The notes: generated from the sequence alone by a model not told the origin. A stretch of 55,417 bases of DNA from Lactococcus cremoris subsp. cremoris NBRC 100676 (GCF_001591705.1 NZ_BCVK01000007.1:1-55417); one strand, 5' to 3'; positions 18,108-28,004 are shown, counted from the first letter of the stretch. Translations and numbers: made by a program.

Positions 18108-19286
18108 ATGAAAGAAAAACTTTGGACAACAACTTTCGTTGTTAATATGTTACTTAATTTTATTTTTTATCTTGTTTTTTATCTCCCTACCGTTGTCATC
18201 GGGACAATGGCCATGGATCGTTATCATGCCTCTGCTAGTATTGCTGGTATTTTATCTGGTATTTTTATTGTCGGCGGATTTATCGCAAGGCTTTGGGCTG
18301 GAAATAATATGAAGCGCCTTGGTGCTAAAAAGCTTCTATATATCGGAACCTTAATTTATTTCTTACTAACCTTTGTCTACTTTATCGTTCATAGTGTTGC
18401 TCTCTTGCTCATTCTCCGTCTAGTACACGGTGTTGGTTTTGGTATCGCTGCAACAGCTTCTGGTACTCTAGCAGGAGCTATCGTGCCTTCTTCTCGTCGT
18501 GGTGAAGGAATTGGGTATTATGCCCTGTCTGTGACACTCTCGTCAGCAGTCGGGCCATTTTTATCAATGTTCCTTTATCGAACTTCTGGCTTTTACTCTT
18601 TGATCTGGCTTTCCGCTTTATTATTATTCCTTGCACTGATTGGTATTTTCTTCTTACGCGTAAACGAAAAACCTACTGACAGTTCTGCAATTACAGAAAA
18701 TCATAAAAAATTTGCTTGGTCAAATTATTTTGAAAAAGAAGCTTTACCCATTTCCCTAATTGCTTTTCTCATCGGAATTTCGTATTCAAGTATTCTGTCA
18801 TTTATGGATGCCTACGCTCTTAATATCCATCTCTCAGAAGCTGCTTCATTCTTCTTTTTAGTCTATGCGATTACTGTTCTTTTATCACGTCCAATCACTG
18901 GTCGTATCTTTGATGGATTTGGGGATAACTTTGTCATGTATCCCACCTATCTCTTTTTCGCTTTAGGACTTTTATTAATTGGATTAGCTCAATCAGGTTG
19001 GATGCTCCTTATCGCCGCAATCTTCATTGGTTTAGGCTATGGTTCTTTCTCTCCTTTTGGACAAGCGATTGCCATTCGTAACTCTGAAGCACACCGTCTA
19101 GGAGTAACTACTTCTACCTTCTTTGGTTTTATGGATATGGGTGTTGGTTTTGGACCCTTTATTTTAGGAATGTTTATGCCCTTATTAGGTTATCGTAATC
19201 TCTATTTTGCATCAGCAATTCTTGCGCTTCTAATTGCTGTCATTTATCATTTTGTCCACGGACGTCACGTTAAAACTGAAAATTAA
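18108..19286 (+). CDS. MFS transporter
   Basis: 392 residues with 12 predicted membrane segments and an MFS loop (GGFIARLWAGNNMKRLGAKK) between helices 2 and 3. The RLVHGVGFGIAATASGTLAGAIVP stretch resembles the AraJ/YfmO-type exporters. Substrate unknown. AAAGGAAC precedes the ATG. The roughly 100-base structured leader suggests regulation at the RNA level. It faces the DUF975 gene across a shared terminator pair. Confidence 0.85.
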   Translation: MKEKLWTTTFVVNMLLNFIFYLVFYLPTVVIGTMAMDRYHASASIAGILSGIFIVGGFIARLWAGNNMKRLGAKKLLYIGTLIYFLLTFVYFIVHSVALLLILRLVHGVGFGIAATASGTLAGAIVPSSRRGEGIGYYALSVTLSSAVGPFLSMFLYRTSGFYSLIWLSALLLFLALIGIFFLRVNEKPTDSSAITENHKKFAWSNYFEKEALPISLIAFLIGISYSSILSFMDAYALNIHLSEAASFFFLVYAITVLLSRPITGRIFDGFGDNFVMYPTYLFFALGLLLIGLAQSGWMLLIAAIFIGLGYGSFSPFGQAIAIRNSEAHRLGVTTSTFFGFMDMGVGFGPFILGMFMPLLGYRNLYFASAILALLIAVIYHFVHGRHVKTEN

Positions 19287-19289
19287 TTT

Positions 19290-19340
19290 ACTGACAGGCT
19301 GTCAGTAAATAAAAAAGCTGTCAATTTACTGACAGCTTTT
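19290..19340. terminator. Double bidirectional terminator from ACTGACAG pairs
   Basis: Two hairpins in a row: TTTACTGACAG with CTGTCAGTAAA (about 19288-19311), then AAAAAGCTGTCA with TGACAGCTTTTT (about 19314-19341). They lie between convergent genes and can serve both strands. Confidence 0.85.
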
Positions 19341-20030
19341 TTATTTACGAATATTTTCATAATAAGCAATTGAAGCCATATTGAGGTAAGGAGTTGTCCA
19401 AAATCCTGCTAATCCCCCAGAAATACCATAAAGGACATACCACCAAAAGAAACTAAATTTGAAAATGAAATAATCTCCACGTAGTCCCTTCATCATGGTC
19501 GCTGATTCGCTCAATACATTCATCACACCACTATAACGATCTTCTTCTAGCTGATCAAACAAAACGTAAGTTGACTGTGACCAACCAAGTGCCAAATAAA
19601 TGCCAAATGCCCAACCAATGATTGGAATAAACATTAAAATAACAAAAATGATTCCTTTAACAATATTCAATAGAATTATTTTTCCAGCCGATCCATCATA
19701 AAATGGTCCAAAAACATTTTTGAATTGCGGATTATTACGCTCACCACGGAAAATTTTAATATAGTTAAAGATTGCTCCCACTGTCACCACTGAAACAAAC
19801 AAAGCGACCACAATCATCAAAATTACAATAAGCAATGTCGCAAAACTAACTGCCATCCAGACACTACTCGATACATTATCAAAAGAACCATTGTAGTCCA
19901 TTGATTGTTTCATACCATTTCCGCCACCTAGTATTCCCATGATTATTGGAATAATAAAAAGTAACATTTTCGAGCCGAAATTATCACGTAAGGCTCCCTT
20001 GGCTTGATTTTTCAATTCCCATCTTGACAT
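19341..20030 (-). CDS. DUF975 family membrane protein
   Basis: 229 residues from the ATG at 20030, which follows GGGAGG seven bases upstream (the longer frame is rejected). It opens SRWELKNQAKGALRDNF, the hallmark of DUF975, and has five or six membrane helices. The family is widespread in lactic acid bacteria, and its function is unknown. Single gene sharing a terminator with the MFS gene. Confidence 0.85.
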   Translation of the reverse strand: MSRWELKNQAKGALRDNFGSKMLLFIIPIIMGILGGGNGMKQSMDYNGSFDNVSSSVWMAVSFATLLIVILMIVVALFVSVVTVGAIFNYIKIFRGERNNPQFKNVFGPFYDGSAGKIILLNIVKGIIFVILMFIPIIGWAFGIYLALGWSQSTYVLFDQLEEDRYSGVMNVLSESATMMKGLRGDYFIFKFSFFWWYVLYGISGGLAGFWTTPYLNMASIAYYENIRK

Positions 20031-20220
20031 AAAACACCTCCCAATCATTTATCCTACATTTACTCCATTGTACCAATAAATACGCAAAATCTCTAAGACT
20101 TTCGACTGATTTTTTAAAATCGTCTATAAAATCCATTTAATTTTTGTTATACTTATAAGTGCTTGCTTTTTAAGCCACAAGAAAGCTCAACTCGAAAATT
20201 AAAAAAAACAAGTAAATTAA

Positions 20221-21378
<1,158 letters not shown>

Positions 21379-21381
21379 TTC

Positions 21382-21433
21382 TTGAAAAAGCAATTAAAAA
21401 GTTGTATTATAATAAAAGTGGAGAACCACTTTT
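21382..21433 (+). promoter_or_regulatory. tRNA promoter nested in the tgt terminator
   Basis: TTGAAA (21382-21387) and TATTAT (21405-21410) are 17 bp apart. The hairpin AAAAGTGG (21414-21421) with CCACTTTT (21426-21433) follows at once and is probably the tgt terminator. A tRNA transcript would start inside the left arm, so the hairpin would form only in read-through RNA from tgt. Confidence 0.6.
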
Positions 21434-21440
21434 ATTTTGT

Positions 21441-21513
21441 GCCGACTTAGCTCAGTCGGTAGAGCACTTCACTCGTAACGAAGGGGTCGTAGGTTCGATT
21501 CCTATAGTCGGCA
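21441..21513 (+). tRNA. tRNA-Thr (anticodon CGT)
   Basis: 73 bases. The acceptor GCCGACT pairs with AGTCGGC and the discriminator is A. The D arm is GCTC/GAGC, the anticodon loop CTCGTAA reads CGT (codon ACG), and the T arm GTAGG-TTCGATT-CCTAT has the conserved TTC. CCA is not encoded. The anticodon stem has one A-C mismatch next to the loop. Confidence 0.95.
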
Positions 21514-21521
21514 CTAATTCA

Positions 21522-21550
21522 AAATCCTTGTCTATCGATAAGGATTTTTC
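21522..21550 (+). terminator. Terminator of the tRNA-Thr transcript
   Basis: AAATCCTT (21522-21529) pairs with AAGGATTT (21540-21547), followed by Ts. Confidence 0.8.
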
Positions 21551-21605
21551 TTTTAAAACATTATCCCATTCCACTTTTTCCTAAAATTATCTCTTAATCT
21601 ATAAA

Positions 21606-21645
21606 ATAAAAAACTACTGAATTATTAGTTCAGTAGTTTTTTATT
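21606..21645. terminator. Terminator at the end of the surface-protein cluster
   Basis: AAACTACTGAA (21611-21621) pairs with TTCAGTAGTTT (21629-21639), an 11-bp stem with A and T tracts on both sides. It serves the minus-strand XRE gene and probably any plus-strand read-through. Confidence 0.85.
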
Positions 21646-21666
21646 TGTCCTAAGCTCAATAAACAA

Positions 21667-21981
21667 TCAATCTTCTTTTATTCTTGATAATATCCATTTT
21701 TGACAAAGAAGATACATTTCAATTTTTTGCTTATTTGTAAGAGAAACAAATGTGTTTTCAATGCTTTCCACATTTTCAAAAGGAACTTTTCCAATCAAAT
21801 AATCGGGCAGAACTTTAAAATAGTTTGCTAACTCCATCAATCTTATTCCAGAAGGCACTCCACCATTTTTATAATTTGCAAGAGCATTTCTAGTATAGCC
21901 TAATTCTCTCTCAATTTGATTAAATGACTTACCAGATTCATGAGTCAAAGCTTTCAAACGTAGATAAAATATATTTTCCAT
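21667..21981 (-). CDS. XRE-family transcriptional regulator
   Basis: 104 residues. The HTH lies at about 6-60 (SFNQIERELGYTRNALANYKNGG), with ELANYFKVLPDYLIGK typical of Cro/CI-type repressors. The C-terminal 35 residues (SLTNKQKIEMYLLCQKWI) form an amphipathic helix. It is the last gene on the strand of the WxL cluster and is 110 bp away from it, so it may control that cluster. The decayed fragment at 27164-27289 ends in a similar helix (SITSEQKEQLNKICQEW), which suggests there were once two related regulators flanking the cluster. Confidence 0.8.
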   Translation of the reverse strand: MENIFYLRLKALTHESGKSFNQIERELGYTRNALANYKNGGVPSGIRLMELANYFKVLPDYLIGKVPFENVESIENTFVSLTNKQKIEMYLLCQKWILSRIKED

Positions 21982-22092
21982 TTTTCTTATCCATCAATAC
22001 ACTGTTACTTGTGTACTCTTTCCCTAGTATCCCTTGAATGTTTACTTCATCATAAATGCCAGCCCAAAATATTTTCATCATTGTTCTATTTT

Positions 22093-24852
22093 CTATGGAG
22101 CGCTTGTCAAAGTCCATGATAAAGTCCCTTTAAACTCAGAATTTACTTTCTGAAAACTTGAAGGAACTTTTAAGGCAAAGAGACTCGGCGAAGCCTTATC
22201 AATTACTACGGTATCTCCTACTTCCCCTGCAGATTTAGAATGGACGACTTGTGGATTATTAGTGAGCACTTTCCCATCGTATGAAAGATAATTCATAAAC
22301 GATATGCCTCCTGACACCGGAGTATCCACACCATTATTTATAACTTCTTGAATTGGAGAACTTTGAGAAACACTGACAGTCCAAGATGTTGCTAGATTTG
22401 GCGCTCTGGTATCTGAAACTACAACAGAATTATCTAACATTCCTTGGTAAGATTTATCAACAGGCACTACAGGATTTTTCCCAAAATCAATTTGTGATGG
22501 TACTGAACTAAAGCCAATACTTCCACTGTATATCAGATTTACTTGATAAACATTATTTTTGGAAAATGCTACTCCCCCAGCTCCTGTGACAGCACTTGAT
22601 AATCCTGAGTTAACATAACTTACGAGATTAGGGTCCAAAAAGTCTTTAACTGACCATCCAGCAGCATTATTAGTTATCCAATCATTTAGCCACTTTTGTG
22701 CTTTATCAATCGATGGTCCATCAATAGGAGCACCCGTCAACAATGTAGCTATTGTGTAAGGTTGAGGTGCTGTTGGAGCACCAGAACCTGAATTTTGATC
22801 AACATTAACTTTCAATGTAACATCTTGTTCTAATGCTTTCAAAGTTATAACAAAGTTATTTGGACCAACAATAAATTTAGGATTAGCCGCTTGTGCTGCT
22901 TGAAGAGCAGTCATTCCCGGAGTAGTACTATCCGTATAGGTTTTACCGTCAGGAGCAACGACTTTGTCAATTCCATAGCCAGTCGGAATATCTGGACTTA
23001 ATTTGATTGTTTCTCCAACAAGACCAGAAATTGCAGTAGTCGCAGGTAAAGTAGCTTGAAGTTTGCCTACAACTCCATTTTGTCCCGGAACATTTGAAGC
23101 CCAATTATAACTTATCGTCCCATTTTGTGTTACAGCCGAGATCGTTACTTTAAAATTATTTGATCCAGGAACAAAGTGATTGTTAGCTTGCAAAGCTTCC
23201 GCAATCGAAGAGTAAGTTACATTATTTGGACCTACAACGCTTGAGACCACATAACCAGCAGAAATGTTTGGCATTACAAAATTCAAATCAGAACCAGTTA
23301 ATCCAGATAATTGAATATCATTTGGTAACGTTGGAGCTCCTGCTGGAACATTTGACTTATAAGCAAAATTTACTGTTCCCGTTTGGTTAACAGCTGATAA
23401 CATGATTTGATACTGATTTTTTGAAACTGTTGCATCAAAAGTTGGATTGCCTGCTAAAAATGATTTAATCGTTGAATCTGTTGTACTCCCTGTTGAGCTT
23501 CCACCAGCTGAATTAGTGATTTTAGAAATATAGTATCCAGCAGGTACTTGAGCCGCTAAATTCTTTTGAAAATTAGGAGAAGCAGCCACGATAGTCTGAT
23601 CAGTAACCCCAGAGACTGAATATAAAGGCGGTACTGTCGGAGTTCTTTGAGCCGCCGGATCATAATTAAATGTAAAGCCTGCACTTTGTGCTAGAGGTGT
23701 GTAAGAAACATTAATCTGATTAGGATTTGCTGTTCCCACTGGGAAATTCTGTACAGTAACCGCCGGAGTGAATGATTTAAAGTTATATCCCGTTGGTGCT
23801 ACTGGTACAAAATAATCGTAGTTATCTGACGTCTGTACTGTATTTCCTTGAGCTACAACTCCAATTTTATCACCTACGTTTGCCGTGATAGTAGAGTTCT
23901 TCCAAGCGGTACCTTTTGGTGCTAATTGGCTCCCAGTTAAACTATTGAGATAGTTAACATTGACTGGCTGAACTCCTTTTCCTGCCGTAACTTCATTAAC
24001 TGTCACAGACATCTGTGAGTAGTTCCCACCAGTTGCGGCCATAAAACCAATTGACATGCTCTTTTGAACTGTAATATCCGCTGAGCTAACGTAGTTAGTC
24101 CCCCCATTTCTAGATAGATAACTAATTGTTCCAGTTACTGTTCCATCTGAATTTAAGACAGGATTACTCCATTCCATGATAAAAAGATTTGTAGAATTAT
24201 TATTTGCTGTATAATCAGAGCTGGCACTAAGTATTTTTGCTCCCGGACCATTACCTTGAGCAATTACCGTTGCAGTATTGTAGTCACTTCCGACAATAAT
24301 TGATGTCTTTTTATAAGAATAATTATTTCCTATAAAGTAAGTGCCCGAACCTAGATTACCTACTCCTAAGTTCCCACCAGTTGCTCCTCCCGAGAGCTGA
24401 GATGAAGACAGGTTAGTAAGTAAAATACCATTTGCATCTCCCAGAATTTTCCCAGAACCAAAAAGGCCTTTTGAGTTAGCAAGGGTTGTCCCAACAATTC
24501 TGATTGACTGAGTCATGTCAACAGCGCCATTAAAAGGAAGCCAAGAACCTGTATTTGCTTGATTGGTTCCGAAGTCATAAGTTGACGAAGAACTCCAACC
24601 CGCACCACTGGTATTCTTTCCGACTGGAGTATAATTGTTAGCTGTCTGAAAATCTTTTAAGCCCCAAGTGTGATTCCCTGTATCAACGGCCCCGCCAGGG
24701 GCTAAAGTTGTGGATGCATTGGTTGCTGATACTATCAACTGACCTTGAAGGGCTAAACTTGGCAACAAGGTACTTACCAAAAGCAAAGCACTTGCGCCAA
24801 TTTTTGTAGATTTTTTAAGTAAGTTTTTTATTTTTCCCATTGTTGTTTTCAC
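22093..24852 (-). CDS. Large lectin-like WxL-domain cell-wall protein
   Basis: 919 residues. Signal peptide at about 10-42. Residues 50-290 resemble an L-type (legume-like) lectin sandwich (MTQSIRIVGTTL, ILTNLSSSQLSG, MEWSNPVLNSDGTVTGTI). Residues 295-670 hold three or four mucin-binding-like repeats of about 110 residues (pattern TGTVNFAYKSNVP, TISYNWASNVP, PxGYxIxxV). A WxL domain at the C-terminus ends LSWTLTSAP. WxL domains bind peptidoglycan non-covalently. Probably a surface adhesin for glycans; ligand unknown. The start may be the ATG at 24840 rather than the GTG at 24852; neither has a strong ribosome binding site. It has its own promoter region containing a tandem repeat. Confidence 0.82.
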   Translation of the reverse strand: MKTTMGKIKNLLKKSTKIGASALLLVSTLLPSLALQGQLIVSATNASTTLAPGGAVDTGNHTWGLKDFQTANNYTPVGKNTSGAGWSSSSTYDFGTNQANTGSWLPFNGAVDMTQSIRIVGTTLANSKGLFGSGKILGDANGILLTNLSSSQLSGGATGGNLGVGNLGSGTYFIGNNYSYKKTSIIVGSDYNTATVIAQGNGPGAKILSASSDYTANNNSTNLFIMEWSNPVLNSDGTVTGTISYLSRNGGTNYVSSADITVQKSMSIGFMAATGGNYSQMSVTVNEVTAGKGVQPVNVNYLNSLTGSQLAPKGTAWKNSTITANVGDKIGVVAQGNTVQTSDNYDYFVPVAPTGYNFKSFTPAVTVQNFPVGTANPNQINVSYTPLAQSAGFTFNYDPAAQRTPTVPPLYSVSGVTDQTIVAASPNFQKNLAAQVPAGYYISKITNSAGGSSTGSTTDSTIKSFLAGNPTFDATVSKNQYQIMLSAVNQTGTVNFAYKSNVPAGAPTLPNDIQLSGLTGSDLNFVMPNISAGYVVSSVVGPNNVTYSSIAEALQANNHFVPGSNNFKVTISAVTQNGTISYNWASNVPGQNGVVGKLQATLPATTAISGLVGETIKLSPDIPTGYGIDKVVAPDGKTYTDSTTPGMTALQAAQAANPKFIVGPNNFVITLKALEQDVTLKVNVDQNSGSGAPTAPQPYTIATLLTGAPIDGPSIDKAQKWLNDWITNNAAGWSVKDFLDPNLVSYVNSGLSSAVTGAGGVAFSKNNVYQVNLIYSGSIGFSSVPSQIDFGKNPVVPVDKSYQGMLDNSVVVSDTRAPNLATSWTVSVSQSSPIQEVINNGVDTPVSGGISFMNYLSYDGKVLTNNPQVVHSKSAGEVGDTVVIDKASPSLFALKVPSSFQKVNSEFKGTLSWTLTSAP

Positions 24853-24861
24853 TTTCGTTAA

Positions 24862-24899
24862 CTGTACCGTTAAAATTATACTGTACCTTTAAAATTATA
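24862..24899 (-). repeat. Tandem 19-bp repeat with two -10-like boxes
   Basis: The 19-mers at 24862-24880 and 24881-24899 differ at one base. On the minus strand each unit contains TATAAT followed by a GGTACAG block. They lie 10-47 bp upstream of the lectin-like WxL gene, just after the terminator of the preceding gene, so they probably include its promoter and an operator. Confidence 0.7.
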
Positions 24900-24900
24900 A

Positions 24901-24936
24901 AAAAGTTGTTTCTTCATATAAGAAGAGACAACTTTT
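24901..24936 (-). terminator. Terminator of the small WxL gene
   Basis: 15-base arms (24901-24915 and 24922-24936) pair with one G-U, and on the minus strand a T run follows. It separates the small WxL gene from the large one. Confidence 0.88.
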
Positions 24937-24946
24937 TTATTCCTAA

Positions 24947-25654
24947 TTAAGGCGCAGTTGTCAAATCCCATTGGAGAGTTGCTGTGTAGTTACCTGCCAC
25001 GGCTGATCCTGAAGGAACGCTGAGAGAGATTGGACCTCCTGCTTCGTTACCTTGATAATCTGCAGCTTTACCATAGCTTGTCAAATATTGTCCAACTGTT
25101 CCATCTGTTGACATTACTTCTTGAGCAGTCCCAGGAGTCAATGTGTAACTAGCAGTACTTTTTGGAACATATGAACCTGAAGCATCAGCATTCACTCCAG
25201 CTCCAGAAGAAAAGCTCAAGGCTGCGCCTGTAAGACCTTTTGAACCATTTGTAAATTGAGCCAATTGAGTTACTGTTAATGTAGTTCCATTCCCAGTACC
25301 CAAACCACGAAGATCGTGCATTTGTACAAATGCTCCAACCGGTTTAGAAAATGCTTTTGAGTCTGCACTTGCATAGTAAGTAGCTTGTGAGGCTGAAATT
25401 TCATGCGTACCAAAATCCAAATCAGATGCATAGTCAATTGCAAGAGCCCCCGCAGTACCTCCAGGTCCAGGTTCTCCTGGAACTTCTGGGTTTGTAACAT
25501 CAGGTGGTGTTGTTGTATTTGCTGTGAACCCAATTGTTCCTGTTGAAGTCCATTGTTCAGCCTTAACTGAATCAGCTGATGCTGTTGAAATTGCTGTGGC
25601 TCCTACTACGAGAAGGGCAAGTGTTGCTGCAGAAAGCGAAAGTGCTTTTTTCAT
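24947..25654 (-). CDS. Small WxL-domain surface protein
   Basis: 235 residues. Signal peptide (1-27, ending STASA), a Pro/Gly-rich linker (about 48-68, PGEPGPGG) and one WxL domain covering the rest, ending LQWDLTTAP. It is held non-covalently on peptidoglycan. It corresponds to the small WxL partner of Csc complexes in lactobacilli, where DUF916, LPXTG and WxL proteins are encoded together and are thought to assemble on the surface. GGAGAAATTAAT precedes the ATG. Confidence 0.9.
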   Translation of the reverse strand: MKKALSLSAATLALLVVGATAISTASADSVKAEQWTSTGTIGFTANTTTPPDVTNPEVPGEPGPGGTAGALAIDYASDLDFGTHEISASQATYYASADSKAFSKPVGAFVQMHDLRGLGTGNGTTLTVTQLAQFTNGSKGLTGAALSFSSGAGVNADASGSYVPKSTASYTLTPGTAQEVMSTDGTVGQYLTSYGKAADYQGNEAGGPISLSVPSGSAVAGNYTATLQWDLTTAP

Positions 25655-25705
25655 ATTAATTTCTCCTATGATTTTTTGAAATATATAATTAAATTATTTT
25701 AATTA

Positions 25706-26026
25706 TCATGTTAAATTGTATCGGACTGATTTATTTCTTTTAATATAAATCAATCCAATAATAAGGTTAATCAATCCCACTCCTATCCACTCTATGGCTA
25801 ATGAACTTTTCGCCCCTGTTTTAGGGAGCTCTTTATTCTTAGAATCGATTTGTGGATTTTTTGGGGAATTGATATCTGGCTTCTCTTTGGAAGGGAAGCT
25901 ACCAGTAAAGCCAACTGTTGCCTGAGTCATGTTTGCCGCTCTTTCTTGAGCAAAGACAGAAAAGGGATAGGCAATCACTATCAAGAATCCCATAGAGATC
26001 AAAAAAGTTTTTATTACTTTATTCAA
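25706..26026 (-). CDS. Small LPXTG-anchored protein of the WxL cluster
   Basis: 106 residues. Signal peptide (about 1-26, ending SVFAQ), a short Pro/Lys-rich stretch, the sortase motif LPKTG at about 69-73, a hydrophobic helix and a basic tail (KRNKSVRYNL). Sortase A would link it to the wall. With no folded domain it is probably a scaffold for the Csc-type complex. It begins 14 bp after the DUF916 gene. Confidence 0.88.
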   Translation of the reverse strand: MNKVIKTFLISMGFLIVIAYPFSVFAQERAANMTQATVGFTGSFPSKEKPDINSPKNPQIDSKNKELPKTGAKSSLAIEWIGVGLINLIIGLIYIKRNKSVRYNLT

Positions 26027-26040
26027 AGTTTTCTTTTCCT

Positions 26041-27171
26041 TTATTGGTGACTATCTTTGTTTCGTTTGCGGCTAAAGATGAGGAAGATTAATAACAGAAT
26101 TATAAGGATAAGCGCAATTCCAATGATCATCAGCCAATTGATTGGTTCTTTATAATGAACCGTTGGGTCACTCTGATTAAGTTTTTGGGCTTTTTCTTCT
26201 GCAATTTCAAACTCTTTTTCAAATTCCCATTTATACTCATACTTTACAGCTTTACCATCAACTGTACTTTCGTAAGTTCCGTTCGTATTTTTCACACCAT
26301 AAACTGTCATTGTTAGATGATACTTTCCAGGTTCCAAGGCTTTAGAAGTTTGATCTTTCATATTTCCTTGAATAGATACTGGAATCGCAAAGTTAAAGTT
26401 AGAATTTGGAGCCATTTTCATATCAGAATTTTCAAAGCTATATTTTATTTCTGGATTATTTACGTTTTTTACTGTCGCCTTCGCATTCATATCTTGAAGG
26501 TAGGTTGGTGACATGTTTTGTAAATTTGCTGTAAATACATTTCTAGAATTTACTTGTGTAGCTTTGGCATCGTTCATTTTAAGTTGAGGAGAAACTTTCT
26601 GAGTATCTTGTTGGATAACAAGTGCAATCACATAACGATATTCATTTGTTATCGATACACCTTTTGATGTACTTTCTTGATTTTTCGATTTCTTTTCTTT
26701 GAAAGCAAATCCTCCAGCCAAGACTCCACTGTTTGCTCCTTGAGGCATTTTAATTTTCGCAGTCACAGTCACCTGTGAATGAGCGGAAATTGTTATTTCT
26801 TTTTTAGGAATTTCAACATAATCTTCAATATTATATTGAAGAGAACTATCCTTGGTTTTTCCAGCTGAATCATAAATAGCAAGGCCATTATCATTCGTAG
26901 TCGAACGTGAGAAGGACATATCTACTGTTATAGACTTTGAAGTCGTATTATTCAGATTAAATGTCAGATTTTGTTCTGCTTCTGGATTCATCAATAAGTT
27001 AAAATAACCTAAACTCTTGTCAATTTGATTCTCTGGTGTTACTGGATTTACATTAAAATTAGAGGATGAAGCATATATATTTTTACTACAGTAGCATAAG
27101 CTAAAGACAAGTACTAAGACGAGGCCTATTTTCCCTAAAATATTATATACTGAGTTCTTTTTTTCAATCAT
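26041..27171 (-). CDS. DUF916/DUF3324 (WxL-interacting) membrane-anchored protein
   Basis: 376 residues. Signal segment (about 10-33), DUF916 (about 40-160: NFNVNPVTPENQ start, MPQGANSGVLAGGF), DUF3324 (about 170-320), and a C-terminal transmembrane helix (about 345-368) with a basic tail. Such proteins bind WxL proteins and peptidoglycan and hold the complex at the membrane. It is the first intact gene of the cluster. Its start overlaps the stop codon of a decayed regulator fragment, and the ribosome binding site is weak (GGAAAC), so translation may once have been coupled. Confidence 0.9.
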   Translation of the reverse strand: MIEKKNSVYNILGKIGLVLVLVFSLCYCSKNIYASSSNFNVNPVTPENQIDKSLGYFNLLMNPEAEQNLTFNLNNTTSKSITVDMSFSRSTTNDNGLAIYDSAGKTKDSSLQYNIEDYVEIPKKEITISAHSQVTVTAKIKMPQGANSGVLAGGFAFKEKKSKNQESTSKGVSITNEYRYVIALVIQQDTQKVSPQLKMNDAKATQVNSRNVFTANLQNMSPTYLQDMNAKATVKNVNNPEIKYSFENSDMKMAPNSNFNFAIPVSIQGNMKDQTSKALEPGKYHLTMTVYGVKNTNGTYESTVDGKAVKYEYKWEFEKEFEIAEEKAQKLNQSDPTVHYKEPINWLMIIGIALILIILLLIFLIFSRKRNKDSHQ

Positions 27172-27289
27172 TTTGTTTCCATTCTTGACAAATTTTATTT
27201 AGTTGCTCCTTTTGTTCCGAAGTGATAGATTGAAAAGAATCATTCACTAAATCTAGGATTTTGTTGTCTTCTAAACCAAAGAAAAATTT
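27164..27289 (-). pseudogene. C-terminal remnant of an XRE-like regulator
   Basis: A 41-codon open stretch after a stop codon, with no start. It reads FFGLEDNKILDL then SITSEQKEQLNKICQEW and ends at a TGA overlapping the ATG of the DUF916 gene by 8 bases. The closing helix resembles the end of the intact XRE protein at 21667-21981. I read it as the tail of a lost regulator that was translationally coupled to the cluster. Confidence 0.5.
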
Positions 27290-27328
27290 TCACCTATCAG
27301 AAAAATTTTCTTAATTGGAAAATGTCTC

Positions 27329-27472
27329 TTACTGATTACTTAATTTTTTAAACTTTCTTTGGCTCTTAGTTACATTTTCTTTTGCTTTAAAATCTTTTTT
27401 TTTCTTAAAAGCACCTCCTAAATTTCCAAATTTAATCATATCTTCAAAATATAAAATGATTCTTTTTTTCAT
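27329..27472 (-). CDS. Candidate 47-residue basic small protein
   Basis: The ATG at 27472 has GGCGGAG six to seven bases upstream. The product is very basic: KKRIILYFEDMI then FGNLGGAFKKKKDFKAKEN and a KSQRKFKKLSNQ tail. It resembles nothing I know. A 17-codon frame just upstream ends at the same ribosome binding site, as a leader peptide might. It lies between the 32-bp inverted repeat and the DUF916 gene, so it may be the first gene of the cluster transcript. It could be spurious. Confidence 0.4.
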   Translation of the reverse strand: MKKRIILYFEDMIKFGNLGGAFKKKKDFKAKENVTKSQRKFKKLSNQ

Positions 27473-27542
27473 AGTTAACTCCGCCATCCCATACTTTTAA
27501 TGAGCTTAACAAAGCATCGTTTTCTCATTTTTTTACCGCTAG

Positions 27543-27574
27543 TATCCGAAAAATTAGTGTTTTTCGGATATATG
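27543..27574. repeat. 32-bp inverted repeat, left copy (itself palindromic)
   Basis: The 32 bases are the exact reverse complement of 28005-28036. The inner part is a 12-bp-arm palindrome (ATATCCGAAAAA with TTTTTCGGATAT around six bases). It lies about 70 bp before the 47-residue small gene on the minus strand. It could be an operator copy or the end of a small mobile element. Confidence 0.85.
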
Positions 27575-27929
27575 TTTTTAGTGTACATAACTAAAAAAAT
27601 AGAAGAATTTTGTACTTCTTCATCTAAGTTTTTGACCTTCTAGTAGTCAAATTTAAGGGATAAAATTATAAACTCTTAAAAATAATTTAACTATTTTTTA
27701 GAAAGCAATTAGTAATAAAAAAATTACCTCGCTAAATTTACATTTTCTCAGTTGATCGGAATAAGCGAACGTAGTTTCTTGTTTTCAAAAAGATAACTAA
27801 AACCAACAATACAGAAACATCTAGGCACCGTTAGAACAGGAAAAAGTGAAAAACAAATGTATTTTGTTTGATAATATTAATTTTATTAGTTGAAATGTAA
27901 TTTCAGAGTAAATTTCCAGTCTGCTAAAT

Positions 27930-27957
27930 TTGATTTTAAAGAGAGTTGTGTTATAAT
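27930..27957 (+). promoter_or_regulatory. Plus-strand promoter in the intergenic region
   Basis: TTGATT (27930-27935) and consensus TATAAT (27952-27957) with 16-bp spacing. No convincing gene follows on the plus strand, only two hairpins, which points to a non-coding transcript. Confidence 0.6.
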
Positions 27958-28004
27958 ATTACTATAATTATATTTTTGTAATATTTTGCTCAGAAAATTT
28001 CACT

